From Ancylostoma caninum (taxonomy: Eukaryota > Nematoda > Chromadorea > Rhabditida > Ancylostomatidae): a stretch of DNA of 64,000 bases. A program made the translations under genes and the position numbers. The stretch's first letter is position 1; every line of letters starts with the position of its first letter. Under the pieces are notes generated by a model that did not search any database, was not told where the DNA came from, and saw only the letters and a list, made by a program, of their open reading frames with translations. The stretch is from NCBI GenBank assembly GCA_037903475.1, contig JBAJFG010000362.1:1302001-1366000 (forward strand), written 5' to 3'. Positions 24,824 to 34,199 of this stretch are shown one piece after another.

Positions 24824-25463
24824 CAGGGCGCAGCACCAGGTGGTCATTGACCACCAGGACTTAGTAGCGTCCTGCAGATTCAGGGGGCTTAGCACCAATG
24901 TCCGGGGCGTAGCCAACCGCTAACTGTCTACTGATATTAGAGACAAGCAAATTTCAGAGAAGCACTTCTGCAGGGTCATCAAACTCGTGGCTGAAGACCA
25001 CCGTTGTTCAACCATTTACTCCATCCCTACCCTGCCCTCTGGTGCGCTCCAGTGATAATCAGGTGTTGCTCAACCTGTAGGAGACGTATCATGTTGGAAT
25101 TTCGACTGTAGATGCGCACTATACCAACGAGTATCCCCCCAAAGTGGCATCGTTCGTTTTTGAGAAACCATCTTCGTTTTTGAGAAAAACCGTCATTAAT
25201 GGTCAAAAACCACTTTTTGTTAGCTCAACATCCCTTCTGGCCTGGAGTGGATGAAAAATCAACGAGACAGAAAAGAAAATGTGGAAAACTGTAAGAAAAA
25301 CGAACAACATTCGCCGTCTCACTAACGCTTATCTAAGTCACTTTTTAGTGCCATCTGTTTTTCCTAAATGAACCCTAGTGTGTAGGTACTTAGTAGCCCA
25401 TTTCGGAATCCGACTGGACTTAGTATTCCCCAACCGACACTGACCACCTAGTGCTGCGCCCTG
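24824..25463. mobile_element. Non-autonomous hAT-type DNA transposon with perfect 8-bp target duplication
   Basis: The terminal inverted repeats begin CAGGGCGCAGCACCAGGTGG on the left and, reverse-complemented, CAGGGCGCAGCACTAGGTGG on the right. The element is flanked by the identical octamer ACGTGCTC at 24816-24823 and 25464-25471. An 8-bp duplication with CAGGG ends is the signature of the hAT superfamily. The 640-bp interior has no transposase frame, so mobilisation would need a transposase from elsewhere. The intact duplication suggests a fairly recent insertion. Confidence 0.92.
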
Positions 25464-25474
25464 ACGTGCTCCAC

Positions 25475-27235
25475 GGCCATTGCACTTGTTAGCACTTGTT
25501 AACTCGTGTGGACACGCCGATGAGCATTATAAAAATGGAACTACTGTTCTTCGCACAAACTTGTTTTAACTTGTTTGTTTACAAGGGGGCTTCGTAGATT
25601 TTTGGCTAGGTCAAAGGGGACTTCGTATTTTTTTCTGCTCGAGCTAAGCTTGTGCCGAACTCTGCTCAGGACTGTGCCTGCACCAGTCCTCTGCACAATG
25701 CCCTTACCCCTTCTTCAGCCTTTAATCCACCTGTCCGCATGCTTCCGGCGTCACTATGCCCTCTTCTATGGGGTCATCAAGTAAGACAAGGAAGTAAGGT
25801 GGTTACCTGTTAAATATAAGGTGGTTACCCGTTTAATAAAATAACAGAAAATGTCGCTATGGACTGCTCCAGAATGGTGATAATGGGATGGCAGTGCACC
25901 ATTGGCGGACGCAAAAGGACGATCCCCCCCCCCCCAGAGGATGGGTCACCTAGATTTTGGAATCACTTTGCAAAATAGACAAAAATTCTGCGTTAATTCA
26001 TAAATATGGTTGTAGATACGGGCGTAAGCAGCGATTACATTCTTCCACTCTACTTTTCATGGTGTAGTAGCCATTGAGCTTCCTTTGGAAGCGATTAACT
26101 GTGACCAAGTCTAAGTCGAAATACGCACACTGCACCCCCACCCGGTGTTCCCACCATGTCTTAATCAAAAAATCGACCTCATTCCCTCCACAAACTCCAT
26201 GGCCAACAAAACTAATATCTTTTAGCTTTGTCCCCTTTGGAGACCAGTAACCACCTATTTCTCTCAAGTTCGCGTACCTCCACGTAAATTGGCATTAACT
26301 TTTCGACATGTTATCTTTTGAACTCAAAAGAGTAAGCCGAAAGAAGAGGTAACACAGGAATTAAAGTTTATAGGCGATAAAATGAACAGCCTTTGTTATG
26401 CAAACTGAACTGTGTTGAACTCTGATGAGAAGACGCAATCTAAAGCTTTAAAAAATATTGCAAAAATTGAAAAAAAAAAGAAAAAAATAGCTGGTTTGGA
26501 ACAAAGTGTGTAATTCAAGTCTCAGCTCCAGGGACTTCTTCAATTATATATGATTTCTTCGAACTGGGGGGGGGGAGGGGGGCGGGGAAGGAGTATCGCC
26601 AGAGTCAAGAGATAGGTGGAGACGGTACATCGCTCGTTACCTTCGTTTAAAAGTCAACGGCACGAACGACGACCAAATGGCGGTTGATGGCGTAAAAAGT
26701 CGCAATAACGAAAGGCGCAACGAAGCAAATCACGAAACTGGTTTACCACAACGTTTCCTAAGTGTTCAGACGGCGAAAGAGAACCAGTAAAGTGCGGTTC
26801 TTGACAGAACGACGCATTTGGCAGGCCTACAATGCTCCCACATGGCATCCGTCAGCTGGCAGAAGAGCAGGGAGAGGAGGGGATAGGTGAGATGATGTCC
26901 TTGACATTCCTCAATACCTCATTGGCTTTGTCGTATTAAAAATCGTCGGGGTATTGAAAACCCCATTGTGTGTCGACGGTGTGAAACTCGAATATGGCGA
27001 GAATGTCATGTGAGGATTAAGGTTCCGGATGATCACACCACTGCAACGTAAAAAGTGCTTTCCCTAGCCAATACAAATTATTTATGACTCGGCATTTTTC
27101 TTAACATCTATCAATTTGTTAGGTGGAATAACCCATTATTTCTTCTCACTGATCAATAATTCATACGTTTTCCAACCGGACTCTAAACGCATTTCTTCTT
27201 GTTAAGCTCAAAAATGGGGAAATTTCGAAGAGAGT
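25475..27235. other. Intergenic stretch; unassigned frames and G/C runs
   Basis: A minus-strand frame at 25998-26267 (89 codons) and a plus-strand frame around 26650-26795 are open without domain or splice support. Homopolymer tracts lie near 25924 (C) and 26566-26585 (G). Nothing further is recognised. Confidence 0.4.
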
Positions 27236-27239
27236 CCAA

Positions 27240-28685
27240 AGTTAGAGATCAAGTTCGTCAGTAGTCAGTTTATACATAAACGTGAGGCCAGTGACTAATC
27301 GACGGTCTCCAAGTGCCAGAGCGCTTAGGTTGTTGGAACGCGACATATAAGAGAGATTAAACAGTCCCTTTCTGACGATACTTCTATACAAGAATGATTT
27401 TTAGATCCGTTCAACCTCGTGAACTAAATTTCTCTTATGTGGCGACCATAACGGTGTAAAGTACTCTAGCAGGGGGCGAACATATGACGAGGATAGTTTG
27501 AAAAATAGCTCAGGATCACGATTCCTGAATGACCTGAGAATAAAATTAGACCTGCATATAGCCTCAGCCTTAGCAGTGATGTCGGCAATATAGCCAATGA
27601 AATCAAAGTCATCAGTATAGCTGATTCCAAGGTCGCGAATTTTTTGAGTTCAAGTTGAAATTTCACCGTTCAAAGTAAAGTCCATGCAGTAATAATTCCT
27701 TCCAAACGTCATTACAGACGTTTTTTTTTTCGGTAAATATGCTGAGATCCCAATTTCTGGGCCCACACGGCGAACGAATCGATAGCTTTTTGGAGCAGCG
27801 CTGCATCGTTTGTAGTAAAAATCTTGGAGACATCTGCAAAAATCGAGCAAAAACTGCGTTTAGGAAGGGCTTCTGAGAGATTTTTGATATGAATAAGAAA
27901 CATGAGTGCGCCAACTCAGACATACAACCGCCCCTTGCGGTGTACTAGGCCACCGCCCTGACAGCAGCAGAATAGACCCTCGCCACCCCGACAGCGGTAG
28001 AATGAAATTCTTGAAAAGTCACAACACACATACTACCGCCCCTTGCGTTGCAGAATGAGTGAGCACAGCTCCGACAGTAGCAGAATAGCTAACCACCGCC
28101 CCGACAGCAGCGAAGGGAGAGTGAAAGCGAGCCTCGTGATCATAACGGCCTCTGTTGTCTAATTTCTACATTTGCTCAGCAGCCAGAATGCAGCATCAGT
28201 GCCGATAGATGTATGAACCGTTTACAATGTCTCTTCAACGCCATTCCAACAAAATCTAGGCTCTTTGTTGGAGTCTGTTCTCACAACACCACGAGCAGTG
28301 TCCGCCCGTTGCGGCGTCCGTTACCTTCCACACCGCCAGGAGCGGTGATCGTGCGCTGGCACACCGCCAGGAGCGGGAGCTTCTCCGCCGCTTCACCAGC
28401 GTAGCATCATACCGCATTTACCGGATGGTGTGACAGTCCTGGCGGTGTAGTGCAACGCAAGGGGCGGCGGGATGTCTGAGAAGGCATGTGCCTTGGGGAA
28501 CCCCGCTAGTGGTAGGGTAAGCTCAAGTCTGCTAAGAGTTAATCAGCACCGATCTATAGTGAGGGAAGAGTCCAGGAAACGATGCAGGCATCCGCTCATT
28601 CCAAATGCTTGAAGCTTCCGGAGACGTAGTTGGATTGATATAGAACCAAACGCTTTCCAAAAGTCTATGAAGCACACTTAAACAT
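27240..28685 (-). pseudogene. LINE reverse-transcriptase pseudogene (CR1/jockey-like)
   Basis: Read on the minus strand, successive frames show the order of a LINE reverse transcriptase: an IDFWKAF block near 28670, GVPQGT-like SGVPQGT equivalent near 28500, an FADVSKIFTTNDAALLQKA block near 27800, then LLEYFTPLWSPHK near 27480 and the C-terminal RRLVTGLTFMYKL near 27300. The catalytic FADD block has lost its second aspartate (FADV) and the frame shifts several times, so it is inactive. A 566-bp inverted-repeat element splits it at 27915-28480. Endonuclease and 5' parts are not seen. Confidence 0.85.
27915..28480. mobile_element. Inverted-repeat element inserted in the LINE pseudogene
   Basis: The left end CTCAGACATACAACCGCCCC matches the reverse complement of the right end (CTCAGACATCCCGCCGCCCC). 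The LINE frame resumes correctly when the element and one flanking AA (TT on the coding strand) are removed, giving a 2-bp target duplication. The interior has imperfect repeats of CACCGCCCCGACAGCAGCAG and CACCGCCAGGAGCGG. No coding frame is seen. The superfamily is not certain, because an AA duplication is not the standard TA. Confidence 0.85.
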
Positions 28686-28689
28686 AGTT

Positions 28690-30345
28690 CCCTTTATCAA
28701 CCTCTTTATGCCAAGTTCCCTTCATCAGCCTCTTTATGCCACAGTGGCACCGTAGACAGGAGTGCGGAATCAGATCCAAAATCTACTAACATTTTAGAAT
28801 CGAAATGAAGAGAGACTTTCAGGAAAGGGACTCCCCAGAAATAAGAATGCGCTTCCATTCACCATGCATTGCGAATAATTGCCGAATCTACCTATATATA
28901 AAAGATAGAAACACTTACATTTTTTTTCAAAAATCTGGACGGCGCTCATTGGCGCCAAATTCAAACAATAGGAATACATCTGTAAGCAAGGTGTTGAAGA
29001 AGGGGCCCAGAAACATGGGACACCATCCGAATAGGGGGGAGGGTCTAGGACGCTGTGCACTGGATGGTATCGATCCGGATATCGATTTTTTGATTGATTT
29101 TATCGATTCTCCTGACTTTAGCTCTAATCCGGGTCGAAATGAGGATACTGGGGTTTTTCACCACGCTGATCACGAATCTGACAGCTAATTTACACGGCGT
29201 GGTTATTGACTCATTGATTTTATTGATTTTTCGCAAGATATGCTGCGAATGCTGCGGAACCGTATCCACAGGGGTTTCTCACCACATGGTCACGAACACG
29301 ACAACCGTCTACCGCAGCTGTTATCGTTTGATTGACTAATGAACTTTCCAACAATACTGACTACCGGTTGAATGGACTATACGTTACGTGCGGTGCGGAA
29401 CCAACCTCCTGCAGAACCCGACTGTTCGAAACTTTTCAATAGACTATTCTAAATGAGATGATCTTGTATATGTGAGGAAGCGTTTTTCATGCTACAAGTG
29501 CACGCAGGAAATTACCCTTTCCTCTTCATTCCGCGTCGAACCCAGTAGCGACGAAGTCAGATGCTATATGAGCGATAAGCACGAAACTCACTTACTGGGA
29601 ATAGCATCTTTTGTTTGTAAATCTCAATCCTCACTTACAGTTGTAAGCACACTGCCGAACATAGCCGGACAAGGCGGTTCGAATCAGCTATGCTTCAAAA
29701 ACTCAAGCGAGAACCAGGATATCCGTGGCACTCACTATCCCTTCTCTGATAACTCCGCAGCAGGAACGCAGCTCGAACAGCGTAATGCTTCGAGCAGAAA
29801 CCCTTACAGAAACTGTTTCCAATTGCTTTCCGTCCCCCCACACTGCTCAATTGCTGCTCAAACTTTCGTTCCTTTAGCATGAATTGGAGAGGGATGGCAG
29901 CAACTGAGAGGAGGGTGGCAGCAACTGGGAGCACTTGTTGACGGGATTTCTACTCGAACCGTTACGTCGTTCGGGCTGCGTTTCTGCTGCACAGTTATTA
30001 GGGTCTTGTGAGATTTAAAGAACATTTTATTGAATACTTCTTCCATCAACGGCAATCATGGATTTTTTTTTTGGCAAAATGGAATTAACATTTTCTCAGC
30101 ATTTTTAAAACACTCTTTCGAATATAAAGACTTGCATATATTAGCAATGCTATGAAAGCGTTAACGCCTAACATTAAAGACCTGGCCAGCGAACGGCATC
30201 AGAATTTGAATAGAATCTCCTAAATAAAAGCCTGCGAAATTCGAGCGAACATCATTCAAAGGTTCTACATCCCCATTATTGCAGGTACGAATATGTAAGT
30301 CTGTTCGTTCTGGTATTCTCTTCAATAAACTGTGAGGAAATGAAA
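28690..30345. other. Intergenic stretch; tandem duplications and an unassigned frame
   Basis: Near 28690-28740 a 25-base unit around CCTCTTTATGCCAAGTTCCC is duplicated. At 29073-29310 two diverged units of about 140 bp share GGGGTTTTTCACCAC / GGGGTTTCTCACCAC and TGATTTTATTGAT words. A plus-strand frame of 136 codons (29472-29882) is open but shows no domain, signal peptide or splice sites. It is recorded here only as an orphan possibility. Confidence 0.4.
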
Positions 30346-30353
30346 ATTCCAGC

Positions 30354-30867
30354 ATGTGGGTAATCATCATGGCTGTTGCTACCTTTACTTTCACTGAAGC
30401 CAAAATCTTCCATGAAATTTCGGACCTCGCCAAGCTCTCCTACCTTCGAGATCTGCACGGTGGATCGAGATGGATGGCATTTCGCGAGTTTGAAGATCTT
30501 CGAAAACGAGAAAACATAACAATGAAAGAATTGATGGAGAAGGCATTCGAATGGGGTGAAAAGTACGGCGTAAAGGCAAGTCTTACCCAGAAGCAAGATG
30601 CTACAATAAAAAAACTTTTGCTCTTATAGTACTCGAAAAAAAGCTACAATAGTTGTTAGGAATGTTCAGAAAGAAATGGAAGAATTTTACAAGAAGCAGG
30701 ACAAGGAAGCTGAAGAGAGAGAAAAGAAAGTCATCGCGCTTCTGGAAAACGCCATAAAGGCATATCGAGAACGACTGGCATTATTTGACGGTAATAACAC
30801 ATTTGAACAAGTCCGCAAAGGCAGCATAAAAATACAAAAACAAAAACCGAAGGTTAGTTCACATTGA
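30354..30867 (+). CDS. Probable secreted SXP/RAL-2 (DUF148) family protein
   Basis: Exon 1 starts at 30354, one base after an acceptor-like ATTCCAG|C, and begins MWVIIMAVATFTFTEA, a signal peptide with a likely cut after Ala16. The mature part has FREFEDLRKRENITMKELME and EWGEKYGV, matching the family pattern in which an 'FxxxxxNxxLT' helix leads to 'WAEKYGV'. A second exon from about 30630-30653 supplies a Glu/Lys-rich helix (EMEEFYKKQDKEAEEREKKV) and FEQVRKGSIKIQKQKPK. The frame can stop at VSSH* (30865-30867) or splice onward at AAG|GTTAGT. The exon junction is unresolved: an AAG|GCAAGT donor at 30575 has the wrong phase for the visible acceptors. SXP/RAL-2 proteins are nematode-specific, secreted and often antigenic, with unknown biochemical role. 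The family call rests on pattern recall. Confidence 0.6.
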
Positions 30868-31097
30868 AGATATGCATTCTGGTTCATGATTTGAAGACAA
30901 AGGAGCTGAATAAGTCTGTTCAGGAGTACGAACTATTTAAATATGCCATCAAACTTCTGGAGAATTCGCCTGTGCAGAATTCGCCAAAGCAGAATTGGCA
31001 TGTGCAGTGTTGGCCTGTGCAGAATTCGCCTGTGCAGTATTGGACTATGGATGATCCGTCTTTGGTGGATTGGCCTAGGCGGAATCCGATTCTGTAG
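30864..31097 (+). CDS. Possible 3' exon: pentapeptide-repeat tail of the SXP/RAL-2-like gene
   Basis: After a 44-base putative intron (AAG|GTTAGT to TTTGAAG|ACAAAG), the preceding frame continues TKELNKSVQEYELFKYAIKL and then enters pentapeptide repeats: NSPVQ, NSPKQ, NWHVQ, CWPVQ, NSPVQ, ending at a TAG. The phase is correct (0 to 0). The alternative is that the upstream gene stops at VSSH and this is noncoding DNA in which a 15-bp repeat happens to have no stops in any frame. Transcript evidence would decide. Confidence 0.25.
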   Translation: MKICILVHDLKTKELNKSVQEYELFKYAIKLLENSPVQNSPKQNWHVQCWPVQNSPVQYWTMDDPSLVDWPRRNPIL

Positions 31098-31111
31098 GAT
31101 TGGCCTCTGCC
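30962..31111. repeat. 15-bp minisatellite, ten units
   Basis: Ten consecutive 15-base units follow the pattern GAATTCGCCTGTGCA, with variants such as GAATTGGCATGTGCA, GTGTTGGCCTGTGCA and GGATTGGCCTAGGCG. The first and fifth units are identical and divergence grows toward the right end. Because the unit is a multiple of three, each frame gives pentapeptide repeats. Confidence 0.95.
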
Positions 31112-31119
31112 AATTCCAA

Positions 31120-31740
31120 ACTATCAAAAGTAAACGACTTTTCATTGACTTTTTTACGGTAAAAAGTGTTCCTTTTAATGTTCTAGCACTACTTCCTCAA
31201 CCCTGTCTCATTTCCTCTTCGTTCTATCGCCTAATGCAGAATAAATGGGATGAAACTGCTTCGTATTCATAAAGCACACTCTATGACAGATTGTAACAAC
31301 TTCCAGACACTAGCCATGATCAAGGAACTATAGTAAAATGATTCGAATAGGCCGATTCATCTAGCACTTTACATATTGTTAGGGATAGTGATGCTTTCGA
31401 AAAATTCGAAAGAAGTAAACGGGTCATTCCTGCATTTACAAAATGTGGCTCCATTCAAGTTCGATCCCTTTCGATTCCTTGAATTCTGCGAAGAAAAAGA
31501 AAAGCTTTGTACTTGGGTAATTAAACCTATTTTGATGACAAGTATTCCTTTTAATAATAGCAAGCTGTCCAAATAATCTAATTGCTTGCATTGAAGTGGC
31601 GGTCATGCATGCGTTGTTCATGTTTGACTTATTTTTAATGGAGTAAAGTCAGTGCATGGGAACAAATAGTTAGGTAAATAAATGAATAGTATGTCTCGGT
31701 GGTAGAAATACCACGGAGCAACTTGTAGCGCCAACTGGTC
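31120..31740. other. Spacer without recognised features
   Basis: AT-rich DNA with short frames only; nothing seen. Confidence 0.4.
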
Positions 31741-31744
31741 GGTA

Positions 31745-32120
31745 ATCGGACGCTTATGCATAGCGCCAAATTGTGTTGTCTGCACCACAGGCAGAGCAGG
31801 CGACTGTATGAGTTCAGGAGTCATATACCTGATCACTTGCGTCATCTGCGACGAAGAATATATTGGCGAGAAAGCGCGACCGTTGTGCCCACGCTTTAAG
31901 GAGCACTTGGACGGCAAGCAAATTACACCTTCTGGCAACCACAGAAGCGTAACACAAGACGGAGTGAATCTTAAAGTTAGTGCAAGAATCCGAAACATCA
32001 GCTGGCAAAACTTTAGAGGCTTTGTGGATTCAAGCGAAAAATCCGAAAATGATCCGCAAAGAAGAATGCCCTCTCAATCACACGGCAGCTCGCTGCATAT
32101 CTCGGACTGCTCTTCTGATC
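31745..32120 (+). pseudogene. Penelope-like element fragment: GIY-YIG endonuclease end
   Basis: The plus strand reads CVVCTTGRAGDCMSSGVIYL followed by ITCVICDEEYIGE and RPLCPRFKEHLDGK. This is the zinc-finger-like Cys cluster and GIY-YIG core typical of the C-terminus of Penelope-like retroelement proteins. The family pattern continues in a second frame (AGKTLEALWIQAKNPKM) and then a third (SITRQLAAYLGLLF, stop). At least two frameshifts show it is dead. The reverse-transcriptase part is missing. Confidence 0.85.
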
Positions 32121-32159
32121 CAAATGAGACATCCAAGTCATTCGCTTAAGTAGACAGTG

Positions 32160-33235
32160 AGCGGTCCGTAGTGTCGCTCACTGCTATCACACTAAATTTA
32201 TTTATTTATTATATACATCGTGGAGAATCACAATGCAACCCTTCGCAAAGAAGGTACATAAAGAAAAGACCACAGAAGGGTGATCGGAGGATTGAAAGAG
32301 TGACAAAATCATAGATTAAAATTGCAGTGTGCGTGAGGCTACCAACCGTATCGACCCAAATGGTGAGCATTGGTCTGCGAGCTAGAACTGTGATGAAAAA
32401 TAGGCATGGACATTTTGTTTTTGGCGTTCTGGAAAGGTTTGATGGGATATTGAGCTTGTCGAATCGTACATTTCAGGTTCTGGAGACGGCAATCTGCCAA
32501 AACGTCAGCCAAAAATATTATAAATCTCTTAACAGTCTCTTGTATAGCTGAAGCAAGAACTGAAAAATTAACTGAGTATGCCGAGGTTTATCAACAGTCG
32601 TTTAAAATGAATAGTAATCCACATTCCAACTTAGACTTCTCGTAGTGGATCAAAACTCTCTACTCGGCGAGCTCTTCAGAGATTCGTGGGCGTCGAGCAA
32701 ATGGGTTTCTTTCGTGGCTGAGTATCATCGTGGTAAATTGAATGATATGCAGAATGAGACGCCCCAGCAGAGATGTGCCGCCGAAAACATTTCGTCTTCT
32801 CATTTCGTTGCTCATCGCTACGTCTACGGTAACCTCAATCCGCACGCCACCACTTTTTGCCCACTTTTTCAAGCGAAAGTCCAGGAAAAAAAACATTGGA
32901 ACTTCTACTTGAACTATTGTGTTTCCGCTGGCTCTGTCTCTATCCTGATGAATTGCTCCAACTCGGCGTTCTGTGCGGATTCTTGCAACGCTTGCAAACC
33001 CACAATTGCTACGTCGCTTCCATTGCATGTCCGCAGTCAATTTTCTGCCAAGATATGCGTTTTTTTCTTGCCAGCGATCAAGAATCGCCAGCACTGAGGT
33101 GGTAGTCCTCAAAATTATGTGGAATGGCTAGTGTGATCATTGAAATGAAAATATGCAATTTTTATATTACTACACCTATTTCCTGTCGTGCTGTAAATTC
33201 TTGTCGAAATATTGCACGCCTACGAAAATTTCCAC
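32160..33235. other. Intergenic stretch with two antiparallel 150-codon frames
   Basis: The plus strand (32645-33097) and minus strand (32660-33112) are both open for 150 codons. Neither frame has a recognisable domain, signal peptide or splice structure, and both include accidental-looking homopolymer translations. At most one is real; I could not choose. Confidence 0.35.
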
Positions 33236-33240
33236 GTCTG

Positions 33241-34186
33241 CAGGGTGGTCCAAAATTACGGAGACAAGGGAGCGATGCGCGTTTTTCGACTTATCTCGAG
33301 TTTTGGCATCCATTTGGCATTTTGCATCCAATGTTTTGCTGTTCATTTGTTCAATTGGACAGCTTCTTCTAAAAAATTACCTAACACTATGATTTTTAGG
33401 AACATCTAGGTCGTCAGCCAAGCTTTGTTTCACCACCCACTTACATTTTTTTTTGTGTAGGCTTGGCGCACATGTTGTGCTAAAGTGTAACATTTTACAA
33501 GAGCGACACTACTAGCGACACTACTAGTGCACCGAAAACTACAAGGTGTGGGAAACGGAAAAACGTTAAAGTCATTGTGAATGTCCACCTGCCTTGGTTA
33601 TGAGATCCAGAATTTCGTGCGGATACGCCGAAATTCAACGCGGGCTGAGAGTGATTTTCAATTCTAATCACCATCATTAAATGTATTACGAGGGAAATAC
33701 TTCTCAAAACTTTGAGAGTGGAAGTTGGTGAGCCTAATAAATTCCAGTCCCCTCCCTAAACAGTGAAAAAGAACCAGAAACAACCGTAAAGTACGTTTTT
33801 GCTCTGTTTTTGCACTGGAAGTCATGTCCGCTTCCTTATAAATCTTAAATCTTATTTTCAGTACTTATTCGAGCTGATTTCTCGTTATGACATTCATTCG
33901 AGGACAAAAACTCACTTCACTCTCAGACAAGTTGTTTGATTCTCGGAGCAAATGCTTTTAGAAAGGTCAGATTATCGAGGAAGACTGCACTTCCGCGCCA
34001 CAGCAAGCGACCAGTTCGAATTCTTCATGTGTTTTATCGCCGGTGGTAGGAGATATCGTGAGATGTGATGGTAGATTTTGTTCAATGTAGTGTGGAAAAT
34101 GTCGTATTGGAAACAAAATTGCCAACTCGTTTTCCAACGTTAGATATGAACCTTTTAGAGTGTCTCCGTAATTTTGGACCACCCTG
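33241..34186. mobile_element. DNA transposon with CAGGGTGGTCC inverted ends
   Basis: The left end CAGGGTGGTCCAAAATTACG is mirrored exactly at the right end, and the right end is followed by TATA. The length and ends suggest a Tc1/mariner-type derivative. The right half shares a frame with 45074-45496 (SRYDIHSRTKT…RATA.D.FEFFM…REM stop), broken here by an internal stop. No DDE transposase motif was recognised. Confidence 0.8.
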
Positions 34187-34199
34187 TATACACCATAGC

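Noticed and set aside
28805..29188. 127-codon plus-strand frame
   Set aside because: Mostly repeats (GATTTTATCGATT words) and a shadow of the tandem duplication; no start or splice support.
32645..33112. Two antiparallel 150-codon frames
   Set aside because: Neither has a recognisable domain or gene structure; openness on both strands points to composition rather than coding.
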